Positions 32,308 through 40,950 of a stretch of 64,000 nt of DNA are shown here, in pieces (the first letter of the stretch is position 1; each line of letters opens with the position of its first letter). Both the position numbers and the translations under genes were made by a program. The notes below the pieces were generated by a model that did no database searches, was not told the origin of the DNA, and saw only the letters and a list, made by a program, of their open reading frames with translations. Source of the DNA: Pyricularia pennisetigena (taxonomy: Eukaryota; Ascomycota; Sordariomycetes; Magnaporthales; Pyriculariaceae); assembly GCF_004337985.1 (NCBI RefSeq), contig NW_021940922.1, positions 837,382 through 901,381 on the forward strand, read 5' to 3'.

Positions 32308-33063
32308 GGTTGAATATTTTATTTTTTTTTTTTTTTTTTTTTTTTTTTGGATTCTTGAATAAAACAATCGGTCGACTCTAAGGGTTCCAAAGGATAGCGA
32401 GCTGGTCCTGAACTTGGTAACTTGACTGAATATTTCGTTTGCTGTTCCTCTCTTCTCAGCACATCACTACAAAGCAATGTGTTCATATATATTTCGGTTA
32501 TTTCTTGCGTCGAGGCAGCCCGCATAAGGCTTTTGAGCAAACGCTAACTCCCTACTCATGAAACTTTATTTATCACTCCCCCATCGACGAGTGGACGTAT
32601 GTAACACTCTGTTCCATTGCATATTCGTAATCATGGATAGTTCCGACCATACGGCCATAGTTTCCGGAATTATATCCGCACCAGACTTTGTGGAGAGCTG
32701 ACAGCTGCCCCCTGCTCAGAAATTCTTTTTCAGGGGAATAGCTTGCACAATGGATGCGACCGACATGTCAAGGTTTTTGGTTTTGCCGAAGTTTGTATTT
32801 GGTTCCGAATAGCCGGTGACATGGGGATTTTGTAAGATCTCAGATTAAATGGTAGCATTGGCATTTCTTGGACGGAGCCTTCTGGAAAACCTTGTCAGAA
32901 TTTGTTTTTTTCTTTTTCTTTGAAAAGTTGCATTGCAATTGTTCGCACATATAGTTCTGGATCTGTGTATCTCCTCTGCCCGTCTGAGCAAAGTATCTTG
33001 ATTACATCGTTTGCAAAGACCTTTTGACGATTTCAAGTCAACAGGTCAATCATACCAGCTACC
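32308..33063. promoter_or_regulatory. Divergent promoter between two UstYa-related genes
   Basis: 756 bp between opposing ATGs. It contains a 27-T run (32322-32348) only 15 bp upstream of the minus-strand ATG. Several CGG/CCG half-sites near 32640-32690 (for example TCCGACCATACGGCC, TTCCGGAA) could suit a Zn2Cys6 factor, but no such regulator lies in the window. Confidence 0.4.
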
Positions 33064-33780
33064 ATGTTCAATCTCTTCAAAAGAAAAGGCCGCCGGAGAC
33101 TCGCCAACGGCTCGACGGATGACGACTACGCGCAGCTTCTGCGCCCAAGCACAAGTTCAAATGCCAGCACGAGCAACGAAGAAGCTCACTACGAAAGCAA
33201 AGTCTCGGGAGAGTCTAGGCGGTTTATGGTGTGGGGCGCTCTCCTCGGGGTTCTGGTCATCTTGGTCGCCATCGTCTCCCTGATCGTGGTCAACACAACA
33301 GCCCTCGACCCATATGCGTACGAGCGGTACGACCCACGCACCAAGCGATGCGGCACAACCGCGGCAGAGGCCAAACGTCTCGGCTGCCATTTTGACCCCA
33401 TCGCCTTCTCCTGGCTCCCGGATGACTGCCTGGACCACGAACTGATGTCGGAGTTCCGGATGACCGGATGGACGTTGTATGCGGATAAAAACAAGACGAC
33501 AACGTTGTCTGAAAAGGCCTGGTCTGGAGAGGAGATGCATGGCGGCGAGGGGGGAAAACACCACCACGGGATGCATCAAGCTTGGCTTACTAGCAAGGAC
33601 AGCAAGCTCCATTGCATTTTTTCGTGGAAACGGATGCATCGGGCAATCATGGCAGGGAGAAATCTCCCGGAGAATTTGTCCTTGTGGGCAAACACGAAAC
33701 ATTGTGCCGATATTTTGGAAGCGCATCTAAACCCCGAGGAGATTGTTTTGGATATCCACGCTGGGTTTTCGGCCTGTTAG
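33064..33780 (+). CDS. UstYa-related membrane protein with altered HxxHC motifs
   Basis: A single exon of 238 residues from ATG 33064. A basic N-terminus (KRKGRRR), one membrane helix (about 54-77) and an outer domain with CGTTAAEAKRLGCHFD (96-111) and WLPDDC place it with the protein encoded at 31615-32307. The two expected HxxHC motifs read SKLHC (180-184) and NTKHC (210-214), so the first His of both is replaced. A His-rich insert GKHHHGMH (164-171) lies just before them. It may be a non-catalytic partner or use the nearby histidines. The gene is intact and lies between two divergent/convergent neighbours. Confidence 0.8.
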   Translation: MFNLFKRKGRRRLANGSTDDDYAQLLRPSTSSNASTSNEEAHYESKVSGESRRFMVWGALLGVLVILVAIVSLIVVNTTALDPYAYERYDPRTKRCGTTAAEAKRLGCHFDPIAFSWLPDDCLDHELMSEFRMTGWTLYADKNKTTTLSEKAWSGEEMHGGEGGKHHHGMHQAWLTSKDSKLHCIFSWKRMHRAIMAGRNLPENLSLWANTKHCADILEAHLNPEEIVLDIHAGFSAC

Positions 33781-34109
33781 ACTTTAAGGTGATTATTTAA
33801 ATAAGTTTTGCCCAACTTTCCACTTATAATATTGTCCATTATCAAAGGGTGGCAGCTAAATGTCTTTTTCGTATCCTAATCGTGTTTGGCAAAAGTGATT
33901 ATATGTGCAACATCCATAAGCAATACATTCATTTGCCAACAACTCATCTCCAGGCTCGCATGATGAGGTCTTCTTGGTGGAACTGTCCCTGGACATATGG
34001 TACAGCACCTGTCCAAAACCGATGCAGGGTAATTATTTCCACTCGACAGCTTGAACCGCTATTTTTGTAGGCACGCCCCCTAACTTGGCACGTCTGCGCA
34101 GATACCTTG
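33781..34109. other. Convergent intergenic region
   Basis: 329 bp between the 3' ends of the UstYa-related gene and the adenylation-domain gene. No feature was recognised beyond presumed 3' untranslated sequence. Confidence 0.4.
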
Positions 34110-36014
34110 CTATTCCTTGACGTCCACATCGGAGTAATTATCCAGATGCCACGCCGCCAACTCCATATTGCTCAAGCCATCCACAAACGCCTGCGCTACC
34201 TTTCTATCCAACTTTTGGTTCTTGTTGCGAGGGAAGCCGTCAACCGGAACCCAATAGTCAGGCAGGAAATAATCTGGAAACTTTTCCAAAACGGCCGCCT
34301 TCATCTGACAAACCATTTCCTTGCGCTTTGCATCCAAAGGGTAACCAACAATGATGCTTTTGCGGCCGCCAGATTTGTTATTGTCGGTACAGAAAAGCGC
34401 AACTTGCACCTCCTGACCTGTGCCTTTTTTAACCAGCTTGAGCGATACGCATTTTCCAGCCCCCGTTAGACGAACCAACACCTCGTCCACGGCGGCTTCG
34501 ACCGCCCCGAGTTCTACGCGCAAACCCCGGAGATTTACCATGTTATCCATGCGACCCAAGCAAACAATGGTACCATCGCTTTCGAACATGGCCATATCGC
34601 CCGTCAGGTAGAGTTGCCCATACTCCCGATGCTGGACAAAAGGGTTCGGACGGCCCGGTGAATTACGTAAATAACCAGGCGATAACTGCACACCTCCCAG
34701 GGCGAGCTGTCCAACTTTACCGACAGGGAGTTGGCGAGTTTCCACTAGGTCCCCCAACGAATCTTCCAGAACATAAGCGGCCACGTTGGCCAGCGGGCGG
34801 CCGATGTTGGCAACGGGCGTGTCGGGATGGCAGCGGCGCGTGATGACAATAATAGTGGCCTCTGTTGGGCCGTAAGAGTTGTATAGCCTGATTCGGGGCG
34901 CCCACGTGTCACGAGTGGCTTTCGTCATGGGCTCGCCGCCGAGCGCGAGCGACTTTATGCTGGGGACGTCGTCCGGGTTGAGCAACGAGGCTACGGTTGG
35001 CGTGGTGGTGATGTGGGTGATGGAGTGTTGCTGCACCACGCCCGTAAGATCAGAAAGGATGTAGTCGCGACGGCCCAAGATAAGCTGCGCACCAATACTC
35101 AGCGGGCCAAACATGTCAAAGACCGAAACGTCAAACGTCCAAGGGTTGATTCCGAGTACCCGGGTTTTCGCCGCCGAAAATAGACAGACGCGTCGATTTT
35201 CGATTATGGAGTTTTTCAACGCCTTGTGCTGAATTGGAACACCCTTGGGAACGCCTGTTGAGCCGGAGGTGTAGAGAATATAGGCCGTGTCCTCGTCAGA
35301 GCGGCCTGGGGTTGGGGGAAATATAGCTCTGTTGCTGCTAGCCACGGTTTCATGAGGACGGAGTTTGGCTGGAACCCGGACGCGCGTGCATTCTTGGACC
35401 GACTCCTCCATGTAAGCCAAAAGCTCAGAACTGGCGTCTTCCCAAACGGAGCCGTCTTCCGTCATGAAGGCTATACAGGAGGGACGGCAATCTTTCAGAA
35501 TTGTCTTGTTCCAGTCGAGAGGGTTGGCCAAATCGATAGGGACGTAGGATGCACCCAGGCTCAAGATGGCGATCAGAACGGCCAGCCGCTCGATGGAAAC
35601 ATCGCCCGCAACTGCAACCCGTTTGCCACGCAGGGAGCTGATTTCTTTTGCGTTGCTGTCTCCCATGGCTGAGGACAAAAGGTGGCATGCGCTGTGCACC
35701 ATGTCTGCAAGCTCTCTGTAGGTGGCCCGGGCCAAGTTGTCCTCGAAGACGACGGCCACGGCGTTTGGGGTTCGCCGTGCCTGCTCAATAATCTGCACAT
35801 CGATAACATCTTCGTCGGCTAGAGTCTCATCCACATGGCCGTGGAAATAAGTCGGGACTGCTTTGGCTGGCAAGGAGGTATTGTCAAGTTCCGCGGACAG
35901 ATTGCTGGAGAGGCGCAGGCCTCGTTTATGATCTCGTTGTGTGTGCTTTTGGCCTTTCTCTTCGATGTTGGCCGCCCCAGCCGGTGCCAAGAGTGTTACG
36001 GTTTGTTGTGTCAT
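34110..36014 (-). CDS. Standalone NRPS-type adenylation-domain protein
   Basis: A single exon of 634 residues. All adenylation core motifs are visible: A1 ATYREL, A2 SLGASYVPID, A3 YTSGSTGVPKG (248-258), A4 FDVSVFD (294-300), A5 NSYGPTEA (379-386), A6 GQLALGG...GYL, A7 YLTGD (469-473), A8 GRMDNMVNLRGLRVEL (487-502), A9 FPDYFLP, and A10 NQKLDRK (599-605, with Gln replacing the usual Gly before the catalytic Lys 601). It should activate an amino or related acid as an adenylate with ATP. No thiolation or condensation domain follows, so any loading must occur in trans. The N-terminal 60 residues are extra and unrecognised. Pocket residues by alignment to GrsA read about D-V-F-T-A-G-S-I-I, with no confident substrate. 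The neighbouring NRPS remnant lacks an A domain, which makes the pairing notable. Confidence 0.88.
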   Translation of the reverse strand: MTQQTVTLLAPAGAANIEEKGQKHTQRDHKRGLRLSSNLSAELDNTSLPAKAVPTYFHGHVDETLADEDVIDVQIIEQARRTPNAVAVVFEDNLARATYRELADMVHSACHLLSSAMGDSNAKEISSLRGKRVAVAGDVSIERLAVLIAILSLGASYVPIDLANPLDWNKTILKDCRPSCIAFMTEDGSVWEDASSELLAYMEESVQECTRVRVPAKLRPHETVASSNRAIFPPTPGRSDEDTAYILYTSGSTGVPKGVPIQHKALKNSIIENRRVCLFSAAKTRVLGINPWTFDVSVFDMFGPLSIGAQLILGRRDYILSDLTGVVQQHSITHITTTPTVASLLNPDDVPSIKSLALGGEPMTKATRDTWAPRIRLYNSYGPTEATIIVITRRCHPDTPVANIGRPLANVAAYVLEDSLGDLVETRQLPVGKVGQLALGGVQLSPGYLRNSPGRPNPFVQHREYGQLYLTGDMAMFESDGTIVCLGRMDNMVNLRGLRVELGAVEAAVDEVLVRLTGAGKCVSLKLVKKGTGQEVQVALFCTDNNKSGGRKSIIVGYPLDAKRKEMVCQMKAAVLEKFPDYFLPDYWVPVDGFPRNKNQKLDRKVAQAFVDGLSNMELAAWHLDNYSDVDVKE

Positions 36015-36734
36015 TATTATTGTCGATGTTGATTGAGATTTGGTGAATCGAGTTTAATTTTATTGCGTTATCAGATGAACAAGGCCAAAAAAACTATAAG
36101 AAATGAGACTCGAGAAACACTTTTATTGGCAAGCTGTAGCTATTGAAGTTTGGGTTTACTCTATGCATGCTACTAGTTTCCTACATTATTTCACCAGTTT
36201 TTCTTTTTTTTTTTTTTAAAAAAAAAAAAGAAAAAAGAAACATAAGAATATCGCTGTACGATCACGGAAAAAAAAACATCAGTAAAAGTCCAAAGTTTAT
36301 AGCCGGCGTAATAGCCGAAAGTGTTCCGACTAGGGGCGTGAGTCAGGAATGATATGCCAAATTGGGTAACTCATCCTGGCGACCCCCGAGAAAAAGAGGT
36401 CCCGCCGGCAAAACAATAGGAATCTAACAAGGGTTACGTAGGGTGATATTCCAAAACTTAGGAGCATGGGTATATTTTCCGTGTTTTGCCGAATAGTCGC
36501 GCCTCAAAAAAAGGCAAAAAAAAAAACACCAACGTGATATATGTAAGGGCCTATATGTATTTTGTGGACTACACCAACGGGTCGGGGATCGAGTTTCTGG
36601 GTGGTGAAATGTAAGCATAACTCGATTAACAAAATCCCTTCCCCCTTTCTTTGTTTGAACTTGTTCTTTTCACATTGCAAGAATATTTATATCCCTGAGA
36701 TCGCCTTTCCTCCTGTTTCAACCTCTATCACGCC
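36015..36734. promoter_or_regulatory. Divergent promoter, adenylation gene / UstYa-like gene
   Basis: 720 bp between two opposing starts. It includes a T14A12 palindrome at 36204-36229 followed by A-rich sequence, and AT-rich stretches. No specific regulator site is supported. Confidence 0.4.
36204..36229. other. T14A12 self-complementary tract
   Basis: Fourteen T are followed directly by twelve A, so the strand can fold on itself. It lies in the divergent promoter region, about 190 bp upstream of the adenylation gene start. Confidence 0.7.
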
Positions 36735-37864
36735 ATGTTTTGGAAAAAAAGTCCAAGTCCGGAGCATGTATATACCGCCATTGAAGATGATGAGAGCGTC
36801 GGGGCATCCTCTGTCCCATCGGCCTTGGAAAAGCAACGTCGGGATTATTGGCGCTACAGCCGACTAGTGCCGCTTATCGCATGGCAGATAATGCTCTCTG
36901 TGGTCATGTTTCTAGCTGGTGCCGCCGTAACGGCCGCGAGCTCACCTCGACATTGTGCGCCAGATGGCCAGGATACAAGGCCACTGACAGATCGTCAATG
37001 TGTCGAACAGCTAAGCGTTTATTGTAAGTTTTATTCAGAGACCGCATTTTTTAATGACCATGAAAAATTATGACATTATAACAATAAGCCGGTAAGATGC
37101 AAAACTAACACCTTTTCTGCCACAAAAGCACCGCTTTTGGATTTAGTCGAATATGAGCAGCGCAACTGGACCGACCCAATGGCTGGCTCGGATTCGGGCT
37201 ATGTCGGCCGCCCAACCAAGGAGATGGAGAAGAAGTGGGACGCAATCTCCCAGGGCAAGCTGCAATTCTCTTTTCGTTTACAAAACCTCCGCCGAGACCT
37301 CAGGTTAGTGCTAACATCGCGCCCCCAACATGATCAGTATCGATGGTCGCCATCCCCTACGAAAAACTCTCGCTTCTCGACCGTGTCGAATACGGCGATG
37401 GCCACCACCACGGCTCCCGCTTCATAACCGTCCCGCCAGGAAACCCGCACCCCTCGTCGCCCGGCGGGTACGTCGGTATAGTCGAGGTGTTCCACCACCT
37501 GCATTGCCTCAACATACTGCGGCAGTACATCTGGATCGACACCTACGCCCCGCCACCCGGCGAAGCGGGAACGCGCGGAGAAGACGACCAAGACGACGAG
37601 CGGCCCCCGCTGCCCAAATGGATGCATCATGAAGCACGCAAACACACGGACCACTGCGTCGACGTTTTGCGGCAGGCGCTCACGTGCAACGCTGACGTGA
37701 CGCCATATTTGATATACAAAGGAGAGGGAAACGGTGGCGATGAGTTCTGGCCTGAGGGGTCACGCGAGGATTTCGAGAGCATGCACAAGTGCCGCAAGTT
37801 GGAGCCGCTGCTTGAGTATTTCCAGGACAACGGCTTGAAAATTGACCCACCACATGTGGGTTAA
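36735..37864 (+). CDS. UstYa-like (DUF3328) oxidase, three exons with a GC-AG intron
   Basis: The exons are 36735-37023, 37129-37254 and 37338-37864, giving 313 residues. Intron 1 is GTAAGT...AAAAG. Intron 2 (37255-37337) uses a GC donor, CAGG/GCAAGC, with acceptor GATCAG; no GT donor restores the frame. The protein has an N-terminal cytosolic part, a membrane helix (about 46-68), the family segment SPLLDLVEY...GYVGRPTKEMEKKW, and both HxxHC motifs: HHLHC (191-195) and HTDHC (241-245). The spliced order WDAISQ-VSMVAIPYEKL matches the usual UstYa layout. It is a likely oxidase of the same pathway as the other three relatives. An acidic insert (GEDDQDDE, 219-226) lies between the two motifs. 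Confidence 0.87.
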
Positions 37865-38232
37865 AATACGATATTGTTAACTACTGGAAAGACTTTGTTT
37901 TGTCCTAGAATATTTTTTGAGTCTTATGTAGAAAAGGGCTCGATACTTATATAGCCCAACCGCAAACCAAATAATCACTGTGTTTCGCGAGATTGACCTA
38001 CAGTATGGCGTTGTGTGGCTGAACGACGAGCGGTTCCGGTCGCTATCCAACCAGATGCGACGGCGTGGGCGGCAAAGACGACTGTAGAAGATAATGCTGT
38101 CCAAATCACTGCGCAAGATGCAGTTCGCCGACGGTGCGGTCGACAAAGATACAAACCGCCGCAAGTATTGTCAACGTGCAGCACAGTCCGATTTTCGGGG
38201 CGTTAGTGGCTTGGCCCCTCACATTATAGGGA
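37865..38232 (-). pseudogene. Possible Cys/Met-metabolism PLP enzyme fragment
   Basis: On the minus strand one frame reads LHVDNTCGGLYLCRP, close to the VDNT-GGYLCRP block of O-acetylhomoserine sulfhydrylase-type PLP enzymes. A weak SSTVVFAAH follows where SATKWIGGH would be expected. The spacing is off by about five residues and no other motif is present. The fragment ends at the hAT-like terminus (38233). The match could be chance. Confidence 0.22.
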
Positions 38233-38562
38233 ACTAAGGCCTGCCAAAACCTGAAAAGAGGAATAGCCCGGCCCGGCCCACCAGCCCACAAGCTCAGCCT
38301 GAATTGGTAAACCAGCGGGTTTTTATACTGAGGCGAATACAAAAGAAATAACGAAAAAAAATCAATTCTATATTAAAAGCTAAGTGAACGTATTTTCTAC
38401 GTTCTATTTTAACTATAGCAGCAATTCTTGGGTATAATTTAATAAAATAATTATCAATATCAATACGCTAAATATATATTTTTACGGGTTACCACGGCGG
38501 CCCGCGGGTTGCCAAAAAACCCGTGTTTAATTATGGGCCGGGCCGGGCCCCCCATGAATAAT
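38233..38562 (+). mobile_element. Right hAT-like repeat, inverted relative to the left one
   Basis: It starts ACTAAGGCCTGCCAAAACC (38233-38251), the exact reverse complement of 18616-18634. It carries subterminal AGCCCGGCCCGGCCC at its left and GGGCCGGGCCGGGCC near its right side. The far terminus is not recognisable; at about 38563 the sequence becomes Copia internal DNA. It is probably a short non-autonomous element with one end deleted. Confidence 0.55.
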
Positions 38563-38589
38563 TCGCCTGTGCTATAACAGAGCTTTTTA
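38563..38589 (-). mobile_element. Copia-3 internal fragment, left piece
   Basis: CGCCTGTGCTATAACAGAGC matches Copia-1 at about 11720 (CGCCTGTGCCATAACAGGGC). It continues after the LTR-B insertion at 42887. It is the edge of a third Copia copy. Confidence 0.55.
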
Positions 38590-38936
38590 TGTGACGAGGT
38601 TATGAGATAGAATAAGCTTAATCTTGAACGCGGAGAAAAGTGGATCAGGTATAAGGCTGATGGAACCTTAAAATGGCAGATAACCGTCTGCTAGCGGGTA
38701 ATAGAGATGATATATTATTATTACACAATCGATTCGTTAAATCGTTAAATCGATGAAAGCTATAAAGGTGATGAATTTGAGGCCAAGTTGTCAATTACGT
38801 GTTCGAATCCGTAGGTGCAGATCTTCGATCCGGATGTCCGGAATGCGGGGTCACGTCACGTGATTAGCCTTATTCATATGACTGACCTGCCGGCCTATTG
38901 AGCCTAACGGCCCATTGAGCTTAACGGCCTATTGTG

Positions 38937-40780
38937 TAGTCTCAGGGCTCATCCCTGAAGCCCAGAGCTCCACAATTGATCCACTTCGTGGCTCAATTGC
39001 GGTTTTGCAATGTACCTGTGGGTCCATCCAAAGAACACTCTGGTTCAGGTCTGAGGACAATTTGTCGATTTTCGCCGTTCATGGCGGTATTTTTGGCCTT
39101 TTTTCGACCGACACTCCTTTATTATTCCATAACCACGCAAAATATCGAAAAAAGATAATATCGTTGAAAATAGCGTTTAATACCGCTATTAGCAGCGATT
39201 TGATTCATTTTTTTATTTTTTATAATGGCCGAATTTAATACCACCTGCCCTTAATCCGTTCATGGCGGTATTGTTTTTTCGATTTTTTTTTTCGATTTTC
39301 GATTTTTTATAATATAATTTTTAATTTTTGACCAAATTTTATAATTTCTGCACGTGGAGGGTCGTATATATGCATATATCGTTAGAGTAAGTTTTGGTGC
39401 ATACATTATATTATAAAAGCAGTTAAATAAACGGATAGGCAAAATATATATTTTTTATATATTATTTACAATCGAAACTAGTTTAGATTTTTACAAATTT
39501 TGACGATAATGAAACTGAAACTTCAGAGATTCGATAACGTATATAAACAAGCGTTCGTATCCAATTTTGCTTATAATATCGGCTTTAACAACTGCTTAAT
39601 AAAGAAAAAGCTAAATGTGTATTTTATAGATCTTTTTGCTTTATTTAATTAATTTTATATTATTTTTGTTTTGCAGCCAAATTTTGTTGTTTATGCGTGT
39701 GGGGGTTGGCATACATATATTCAATATAATATCACATTTTGGTACGTATATCTAATTATATAGGCCGTTAAATATGCGGATAGGTAAAGTGTATCCAATT
39801 TCATATATATTTTACAATCCAAATGCTTTTATATTTTTACCAATTTTAACATTAATAAAACCAAGATTTGAAAAAATGGATTATGTATATAAATAAACGT
39901 CAACGTAAAGCCCGATTTACAATACCGGCCCTTTTTATTTTTTTATAAAAAAAATGCTAAATTTGTATTATTTTTGTATTTTTTGCTTTATTTAATTAAA
40001 TAAAATTTATGAAAAATTTCTTTTAACGATTTATTAACAAATTGATAAACGAATGCATGAATTAAAAATATGTTAGTTTTACCAATATTCGCGTAAACTA
40101 TTTAGTTTTTTAACAAATTGTTAATTTATATAACAATATCAATAAAACTTTTGTTTTAATCGATAATTGCATGCACTCTGCAGTACTAGGTCTACTAAGC
40201 TATAATAATTGTGATTTAAGCTAAAATTAATACTATATACTATTATTCAAAATAAAAATTAAATATAATAAAAAATAACAAATTTTACTCAATATTTTAA
40301 TATCTTTTCAAATACAGTCGCTAGTAAAGCGCGGCCGGCATTCAAATAATTAACAAACTCCAATAAGTCTAACGCAAATTACTGTATATTCTTATAATTT
40401 TTATTTGTTTTTTTATTCGAATATTTAATTGTATATTATGGTTACACCATTTTCTTTTGCTATTATAATGCGAATATATTCTATATACCTGCTATAAACG
40501 GTAAAATACTACAAATTATACTTATATTAATAGAATAATCATCAGCGATATCGCAACATTAAATATATTATTAATAATACCGTTATAAACGGCGAAATGC
40601 GACAAATTATCGTTGGTAGTACCGCCATAAACGGCGAAATGCGACAAGATGTCCTCAGACTAGAACGAGCGCGATCTTTTCGGCCAATATAATTGGTCGA
40701 AAAGCCATGTGGCTGAAAGGTACATGGAGCGTTCGGTCCCCACTGCGGAGCAGGGGGGTCTAGTCTGAGCACTGAGACTA
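38937..40780 (+). mobile_element. Element E4: E-family element, 1.85-kb class
   Basis: TAGTCTCAG...CACTGAGACTA with an exact 9-bp duplication CCTATTGTG (38928-38936 and 40781-40789). It lies inside an LTR-B copy. It contains two internal AAATNNGCGGATAGG units (near 39425 and 39770). The right end holds a tandem pair of the ACGGCGAAATGCGACAA motif. Confidence 0.85.
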
Positions 40781-40810
40781 CCTATTGTGCTTATGCATGC
40801 ATACAAAGTC

Positions 40811-40905
40811 TGCGACCATAACGGGGCTCGAACTCACGCACTTTAACAGCGTATATATAACATAAATTATAGTACGTGCATTATACCACTAAGCTAGATT
40901 ATATA
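40811..40905 (-). other. tRNA-like module of the split LTR-B
   Basis: On the minus strand: TAGCTTAGTGGTATAATGC, an AT-rich insert, GAGTTCGAGCCCC, GGTCGCA. Both internal promoter-like boxes are still recognisable. Not called a functional tRNA. Confidence 0.4.
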
Positions 40906-40950
40906 TGACGTATTTGTTTTGCTGTTGACACTATGAATAAAGACGTGATA

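Noticed and set aside
28302..37864. Dikaritin-type RiPP precursor among the UstYa-type genes
   Set aside because: I looked for a signal peptide followed by repeated Tyr-containing cores separated by KR. None of the intergenic regions encodes one. The nearest KR-containing secreted protein (61302-61817) has no repeats.
18635..38232. Starship-type giant element carrying the cluster
   Set aside because: No tyrosine recombinase (DUF3435 captain-like) gene is present at either edge. The boundary repeats look hAT-like and face inward.
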